DNA of 15,000 nt. Origin: Trachelipus rathkii (taxonomy: Eukaryota; Arthropoda; Malacostraca; Isopoda; Trachelipodidae). This document shows positions 8,748 through 15,000 of the stretch, piece after piece; position 1 is the stretch's first letter; each line of letters begins with the position of its first letter. The position numbers and the translations under genes are program-made. The stretch covers positions 1 through 15,000 of the forward strand of contig JABUQX010088765.1 of the NCBI GenBank assembly GCA_015478945.1. The letters run 5' to 3'. The notes beneath the pieces were generated by a model. That model ran no database searches. It saw nothing but the letters and a program-made list of their open reading frames with translations, and was not told the origin of the DNA.

Positions 8748-9652
8748 TCGAACCATTTTATTTGTTTTGTTTTGTCCTTTGACATAACATACAAATGTTC
8801 TACAATTAGACATTACATACACTGCGCAGTAACGTCTTTTATCTTGTGCTCCATAGACACAACTGTAGAACTTTTATCTTGGCTTCCTTGTACTGGGAGG
8901 GAGTTTGGATGAGACATTTGCGTTACAAACATGGTACAACCTAATAATGTTTTTAAGCTCGCTTGATAGCCTAACAAACCTTTCGAAGTCTATTCAGGGC
9001 AATTGTAGGAACGTATCATTTTTTATTTATCATATCTCACTTACGATTGAATTATCTAAAACCCACTGTCTTGTTAGTCTATGTACAGTTTCCGCTAGAC
9101 AGTTTGGATGAGGCGTATGAACGCGATTATGATTACGTCGTATTGGAGAAATTCACTGGGATTTAAAAGAGGTGATAACGCCCATTTTATAATGATTTAT
9201 ACCCTTGAATAAATAAGGAATGACATAATCTCTTTTTTTTCATACTCAACATCCCTCTTCTTTTTTTCCGGGGAGTCGAAATGGGGCGTTCCCAGGACCA
9301 ACGTCCCCTTTCGAAGGGGGGTTAATATTGTTTTTGGTTGAGCTAAAACAATTGTTATCCTTTGAATGGTCTATTATCCAAACAATTCAAGGTGGATTAG
9401 CACGATGGACGAACGGAGTATTCAGTATCTTATATGCTATTCATCATTTGAGAATTTAGAGCGTCCTACAAACGCGACTGAGACTTTAATGGGTTGAGGT
9501 TACAGGGGTTGTATCTTAAGTAAACCATTTTTTTGTCATTCATATCTCCCGGAAGAATGGAGGCCTTCACATTTTTCTCTTTTATTGCAACAATACTATA
9601 AACATAGTCTTCAATAAACCTTTTTTTTCCCTTCTCTTCGGTGGGAGCTTAA
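8748..9652 (+). other. Non-coding region between pol and 3' LTR
   Basis: 905 bp with no frame longer than 68 codons and no envelope-like features (no signal peptide or membrane segment). Noted: a 12-bp direct repeat AGTTTGGATGAG near 8901 and 9102; T-rich runs; a near-palindromic CCCCTTTCGAAGGGGGG (about 9305-9321); and a purine run GAAGGGGGG at 9313-9321, which is a better polypurine tract than the one next to the LTR. Confidence 0.75.
9640..9647 (+). other. Candidate polypurine tract before 3' LTR
   Basis: GGTGGGAG, ending five bases before the LTR start (9653). It is short, broken by one T and separated from the LTR by CTTAA, so it is a weak plus-strand primer. The stronger run at 9313-9321 lies 331 bp upstream. 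Confidence 0.3.
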
Positions 9653-10835
9653 TGTCGACGATTTTTCAAATATCGACCATTGTTTTTTTTTTATTATTAT
9701 TATTATTTTTCTGCACTATAGTTTCGAGCCTCCTTGGTTCAGAATGAGGTAGTTATAAAGTTAAAGAATTTCCCTTTCACAATAAAGGAGGTACTTTTGT
9801 AATCAGAATTTGTTTAAAATGCCCATTCTCTCACGTCCGAGATTGAGGTCATCACACCTTATTCCAAGATTGCAACATCTTTAGCAACCAATGCCCAATG
9901 GCGCACCCTTTTTTTTTTTTTCACGCTTTGTTTTTTAGTCGCATGTTGGTCTCTATACTGATCGCATTCGCTGCTTACACGTTGTATCCTTGTTTTGGTG
10001 CTGTGTTTGTGTTTTGCCTTTGTCTCTTCAATCTTATTTGAAGCAGAGTCCTAATTACATTTTTCAATCTTTTATTAATTTAGTGCATTTATGTGTAATT
10101 TCTAATTGCATGTTGTAAATAATGGTGATTTATAATCGTGCTTGCTTGTAACCAAGTCTTTAAGTAAGTAAGTCACTACGTTGTGTGTAGGTGAAGAACT
10201 CAGGTGAGTACTCCATCCCTTGGTTTTTTACACACGAGCTTAGAGAATTGTATTTGTGAAAAAACAAACATTCTCCTACTGTCAATATTAGAGTAGTTTA
10301 GATGATACGTAACAAACCTCTTCAGTCTCATCTATTGGAGATACATAAAACACGCTGTCCTGTTTTTTTTTTCTCCTCATCTTTCTGTACACCTTATTTC
10401 TCCTAAAGGCATCTCAAGAATTTTCTTTATATTCTTGAGAGGGTTCCTTTTGCTTTGTAAGTGGATTTAGTACACATATGTACGTACATGTTTCGTGTAC
10501 GTATGTATGTTTATTAATAGTTCTACTTAGAAAGCAGGGGGGGGCGGAGGAACTTTTCACACTACAAAATTACAATCGTAATTAAATTAACATCATTTTT
10601 TTTGTACAAGGCAATAACTATTATTTGGTGTTTGTTTGTGTGTGCTATCTTGTAGGAAAGCGGTACCTACATATGGATTGTATATACAGCAAACAGAAGT
10701 CGATTTACTCCTTAACTACGTTTATAAGAAAAAGGGGGAATAAAAATTAGAGAGAGGGAGGGGGGCTGCATATTACCCCTTTTATTCGCTCAATATCTCC
10801 CCCATTTTTTCGTAGATTAAAAGCAAATTTCGACA
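9653..10835 (+). repeat. 3' LTR
   Basis: Partner of 203-1387: 1183 versus 1185 bp, start TGTCGACG, end TTCGACA, so the terminal inverted repeat is perfect here. The first and last parts are close to the 5' copy. The middle (about 10290-10600) has many substitutions and indels. The AATAAA (9781), the CAG/GTGAGT donor (10201) and the GTAG/GAAAGCGGTACC context (10652) are kept. The last ~200 bp contain the GAGAGAGGGAGG tract and CATATTACCCC also found before 1387. Confidence 0.93.
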
Positions 10836-11019
10836 ATGAGAGCGTACGCTGCCAGACCTAAGATTATACCAACATTTAAGGTGTTATTAATAATATTAGA
10901 AACATAAAAAAAATTAAGATGAAATAAATTGCTTGCTGAAATCAAAAATGTTATATATATTTTCCTGCAGCTGTTATAGTTTTTTAGTTACATGCATGAT
11001 GATTTCGGAAGGCTGGCCC
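10836..11019. other. Right flank of the retrotransposon, no gene seen
   Basis: AT-rich single-copy-looking DNA without a coding frame. The first five bases (ATGAG) do not repeat the five before the 5' LTR. Confidence 0.6.
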
Positions 11020-11042
11020 ATATATATATAATATATTATTAT

Positions 11043-11082
<40 letters not shown>

Positions 11083-11196
11083 TATATTTATATATATATA
11101 ATGGCGTAGGCAGGATTTCATCTAGGGGGCAAAGATTGAGTGATAATATATATATATTATATAATATATATATATATTATTATATATATATTTTAT

Positions 11197-11257
<61 letters not shown>

Positions 11258-11328
11258 TGGAGGCAACGGGGTTTCATTTAGGGGGGCAAATGTGGAGGAA
11301 TATATATATATATATAATATTATTATAA

Positions 11329-11405
<77 letters not shown>

Positions 11406-11439
11406 ATATATATTTTTTATTATATATTATATATTATAT

Positions 11440-11490
<51 letters not shown>
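11020..11490. repeat. (TA)n arrays interrupted by two G-rich segments
   Basis: Three TA-rich blocks (11020-11100, 11144-11254, 11301-11490), with frequent phase changes (AATATT, ATTATT). They are separated by 11101-11143 and 11255-11300. Reading frames across them encode only Tyr/Ile runs and are not genes. Confidence 0.95.
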
Positions 11491-11495
<5 letters not shown>

Positions 11496-11917
11496 TTTCA
11501 AAATTGCTGTAATATTTCTTTTATTTTCTGCAATTGTTTTTTAATGTGTTGTCTGCAGCTGAATATCAACGGGTACGCCTTCCGAGATTGATTTAACAGC
11601 TTTGGCAGCCGCAAAATGCTATCGACATACTGAAAGTTCTAGCGGAGAATAATGTCAGAAGAATCCAGCTGTATAAAAGCACAAAGCTAGTTGACTTTAA
11701 CCCAATATGAAAACGAAAACACATTAAAACTTTAGAAAAAAATAATATAATACGTTAGTAATTAGTAATTACTACTTCATTATCTATCGATTGATGTATT
11801 TTTTTCAGTTTTTCTACTACTAAAAACTTAAAAACGTCGTCTGGCAAACATATAAGGTTCATAATTTTTATTTCGCCAAGATTTAGGGGGGGGCAAGTGC
11901 CCCCCCTGCATACGCCC

Positions 11918-11919
<2 letters not shown>
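11101..11919. mobile_element. Candidate small non-autonomous DNA element with imperfect terminal inverted repeats
   Basis: The left end reads ATGGCGTAGGCAGG; the right end, reverse-complemented, reads ATGGGCGTATGCAGG. Both ends are embedded in TA arrays (11020-11100 left, 11918-12099 right). The interior has two large TA blocks (about 11144-11254 and 11301-11490), a second copy of the G-rich end motif (11253-11300), and about 390 bp of ordinary sequence (11491-11880). The right end holds G8-CAAGTG-C7 (11886-11906), a strong hairpin. There is no transposase frame. G-rich ends of the GGCGTAGGCAGG type are, as I recall, common in non-autonomous DNA transposons of invertebrates; the family is not identified. 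Confidence 0.45.
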
Positions 11920-12889
<970 letters not shown>

Positions 12890-12891
<2 letters not shown>

Positions 12892-13186
12892 TCGTTGACC
12901 TTGAAAGCAGGTGTAAGGAAAAGGATTTCAATTGGTTTCGACAAAGGCTTCTTTCTTAAAGTATCACATTCCCAAATTTCATCAAAATTAAACAAACAAC
13001 AATATATGATCATTGGAAATAATTAAAAGTTTGGAAAATATTGCCACAGTATATATGATATTACTCTTAACTATAATAAAAAAAATGTAAATATAATAAA
13101 AAAAAATAGAAGACGTACCCTCAATAGCCCTTCTCTACGCACAACGGGTTAAAGAAAGACTGAAGCAGTGAGGCACTGAAAGTAAG
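12890..13186. other. Non-coding stretch, no gene seen
   Basis: AT-rich, with A runs around 13078-13110. The first ~40 bp (GTTGACCTTGAAAGC...) resemble 14729-14760 (GTTGGTCTTGAAAGC...), so the repeat of 12491-12719 and 14797-15000 may have a second shared part. Confidence 0.55.
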
Positions 13187-13635
13187 AACCGCTGTTGATT
13201 CGAAGGACTGAGAGGAGCGAGCATCGAGTCAATGCAATGACCAATCAACGTTCAGAACCAAAGGAATTTTGAGAACTGCCTGCCAGGCGTACGATTTTAT
13301 ATTCAAATATTTAAATAAACATTATTATATTATTATTTTCATTTTCAAAACAATAATAATAATAATTATTATTATTTTTATCATATAAATCTTTGGCCTA
13401 TGCTATCAAGCACAAATATTTGTAAAAAAAAAACATTAGAATGCTGTTTGACAGAAATCGTGGATTTGGAAAACGCCAGATTTAATGACTCCGCCATACG
13501 TGGCGATGGCGTAATAAGCCATGTTTCAAACATGATAAACCATCTTTACGCGCTCAAAAGTGTAGCTCACATCGGGAAACGCAGGTGCTCTCTTTGTTTT
13601 CATGTTATTTCTTGTTAATAAAATCAACAGCGGTT
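13187..13635. other. 449-bp segment bounded by a perfect 14-bp inverted repeat
   Basis: AACCGCTGTTGATT at 13187-13200 and its exact reverse complement at 13622-13635. The match ends abruptly on both sides. A 72-codon frame inside (13400-13618) has two Cys-rich patches, no recognised domain and an AATAAAA just after its stop; I do not call it a gene. It could be a MITE or the residue of an older DNA transposon. Flanking duplications are not evident. Confidence 0.3.
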
Positions 13636-13776
13636 TATTATATATATTATATAATATATATATATATATGATATATATAATATATATATATATAATATTA
13701 TATAATATAGATAATATATATAAATATATATTATTTATATATATAATATATATATATAATATATAGTATATATGCG
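13636..13776. repeat. Irregular TA-rich array
   Basis: About 140 bp of TATAT/ATTAT with frequent phase changes, directly before the first MITE copy. Confidence 0.9.
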
Positions 13777-14176
13777 ACTACTCCTTTAAAAGGGTGTTAC
13801 ATAAAAAGACATGATATCGAAAATCGACCGAACGCTACGCGTGAAACCCTGCAGTGTCACGTGTTAGCTAAAACTCCAATAGAAGAAGAGCAAGAGTTAC
13901 CACAAGTTGCTTTTTTTCATCATGTTAATTTTTTTAATTTTTTTTTTTAAGGGGCTCGAGTCGACGGTGGGACAGAGGTTCGTCCCCCCCGGCGACCCCC
14001 GCTGAGGCCGAGAGACCCTGACTCTTCCACCTTGCGATTAATTCTTGGGTATTCGTATTTTTAAAAAATAAACGTTATTGGCAAACTTGACGCTCTATTG
14101 CCTTGAAATAATCGAAAAAAATCGATTAATTCGTTCGTTCGATATATATTGGTTAACATCCTTTTAAAGGACAAGT
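13777..14176. mobile_element. MITE-like element, copy 1
   Basis: Ends are inverted: the left end ACTACTCCTTTAAAAGGGTG pairs with the right end ...CATCCTTTTAAAGGACAAGT. Each end holds a palindromic core (CCTTTAAAAGG or CCTTTTAAAGG). The length is 400 bp, with no coding frame. The interior has ACATGATATCGAAAATCG, CCCTGCAGTGTCACGTG, a poly-T tract, a GC-rich block with GAGGTTCGTCCCCCC (13976-13990) absent from copy 2, and AATCGAAAAAAATCGATTA near the right end. TA-rich DNA lies on both sides; the target duplication cannot be read because the flanks are microsatellites. Confidence 0.75.

Positions 14177-14181
<5 letters not shown>

Positions 14182-14234
<53 letters not shown>
14182..14234. repeat. 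(TA)n array between the two MITE copies
   Basis: About 53 bp of nearly perfect TA. It could be the target into which the copies inserted or an expanded linker of a tandem duplication. Confidence 0.95.
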
Positions 14235-14236
<2 letters not shown>

Positions 14237-14238
<2 letters not shown>

Positions 14239-14618
14239 TTGTTCCTTTAAAAGGAAGTTACATAAAAAGACATGATATCGAAAATCGCTGAACGCTACTC
14301 GCACCGCCCTGCAGTGTCACGTGTTAGCTAAAACTGCAATAGCAAGAGCGCGAGAGTTACCGCAAATTGCTTTTTTTTTTTATCATGTTTATTTTTTATT
14401 TTTTTAAATTTTTTTTTAAGGGGCTGGAGCCGACGTTCCCCGCTGAGGCTGAGAGACCCTGACTCTTTCCATCTTTGCGATTTAATCTTGGGTATTAATT
14501 TAGCTTAAAAAAAATGTTCTTGGTAACTCTGACGCTCTATTGCCTTGAAATAATCGAAAAAAATCGATTACATAGTTCGTTCGATATATATCGGTTAACT
14601 TCCTTTTAAAGGACAAGT
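14237..14618. mobile_element. MITE-like element, copy 2
   Basis: The left end ACTTGTTCCTTTAAAAGG and the reverse complement of the right end ACTTGTCCTTTAAAAGG agree except for one T, and the inverted repeat goes on for GAAGTTA: about 23 bp. The length is 382 bp, same orientation as copy 1. The shared interior (CAGTGTCACGTGTTAGCTAA, GAGAGACCCTGACTCT, CGCTCTATTGCCTTGAAATA) shows clear common origin with several indels; it lacks about 30 bp of the GC-rich block of copy 1. No transposase. The superfamily is not identified. Confidence 0.82.
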
Positions 14619-14796
14619 TCCCAATTTTGTATAATTATATATATATATGATATATAAACATATAGATAGAATGGAGCTCTATTGGTGGAGGTATATATAT
14701 ATATATAGCGAAGGTGACGTCACCAGAGCTAGTTGGTCTTGAAAGCGAGCGTAATGGAATGGGTTCCTCCCGGTTTTTGTGTTTCTTATTTTAAAA
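14619..14796. other. Short non-coding stretch, no gene seen
   Basis: Contains two short TA runs (about 14636-14658 and 14692-14707), a perfect GGTGACGTCACC palindrome at about 14712-14723 (holding the cAMP-response-type word TGACGTCA), and the TCTTGAAAGC word also seen near 12899. Confidence 0.5.
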
Positions 14797-15000
14797 TAAG
14801 ACAAACGCTGGAGAAGCGTTACATATGAACATATTCTGTTGGAACAGGAATAAACGTGTTTCAAGGTTTTTCTTCTACGTTTTCAATGTATTTACAATTT
14901 TTGTATTTAAATACTGTAAAAAATTGTGAGATAAGTTTCCATTACATAAAGGTATTTAAATAAGTGTCTCAGCTCTCTCTCTCTCTCTCCTCTCTCTCTC
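14797..15000. repeat. Dispersed repeat, copy B (runs off the window)
   Basis: Same order of words as 12491-12719, starting with ACAAACGCTGGAGAAGCGTT and ending in a CT array that continues past the window. It lacks about 50 bp present in copy A and differs at scattered bases. Confidence 0.8.

Noticed and set aside
8905..9111. 68-codon frame after pol as a possible env remnant
   Set aside because: No signal peptide, membrane anchor or cysteine pattern; length is expected by chance in AT-rich DNA.
13400..13618. 72-codon frame with AATAAAA after the stop
   Set aside because: No recognised domain, no splice or promoter support, biased start; not enough for a gene call.

Overview
The window is animal nuclear DNA. 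It has long di- and trinucleotide arrays (TA, TG, CT/GA, TTA), AT-rich non-coding DNA, no host gene I can recognise and one full-length LTR retrotransposon. The microsatellite load and repeat mix would fit a cephalopod or other mollusc, but this is only a guess; nothing here fixes the species.

Positions 203-10835 are a single BEL/Pao-type LTR retrotransposon of about 10.6 kb. It has two LTRs (203-1387 and 9653-10835), each bounded by the short inverted repeat TGTCGA...TCGACA (last bases changed in the 5' copy). A primer binding site matching the 3' end of tRNA-Lys follows the 5' LTR by 2 bp. A long non-coding leader (1388-2919) is full of microsatellites and splice-like signals. The coding region lies in three frames: a basic Gag N-terminus (2920-3201); a 1605-codon frame with Gag, three zinc knuckles, aspartic protease, reverse transcriptase, RNase H and the first half of integrase (3206-8023); and the rest of integrase plus the C-terminal DUF5641-like domain (7992-8747). 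Two frameshifts separate these parts, and the second splits the integrase active site. There is no env gene. A 0.9-kb non-coding stretch precedes the 3' LTR.

The element looks internally inconsistent. The coding region is nearly intact, but the two LTRs differ visibly, with many indels and a much more diverged middle, and no target-site duplication is seen. A recombinant origin (two related copies) is a good explanation; an assembly join is the alternative.

From 10836 to the end there are no convincing genes. This region is a patchwork of TA arrays and small non-autonomous elements: a candidate 819-bp element with imperfect terminal inverted repeats (11101-11919); two tandem copies of a ~390-bp MITE whose terminal repeats contain CCTTTTAAAGG or its complement (13777-14176, 14237-14618); a diverged repeat pair (12491-12719 and 14797-15000) ending in CT arrays; a CT-TA-GA composite palindrome (12694-12889); and a 449-bp segment bounded by a perfect 14-bp inverted repeat (13187-13635). 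The only known gene set is the retrotransposon's own copy-and-paste machinery, which in this copy is broken. The least described material is the LTR/leader splice-like architecture and the small inverted-repeat elements.
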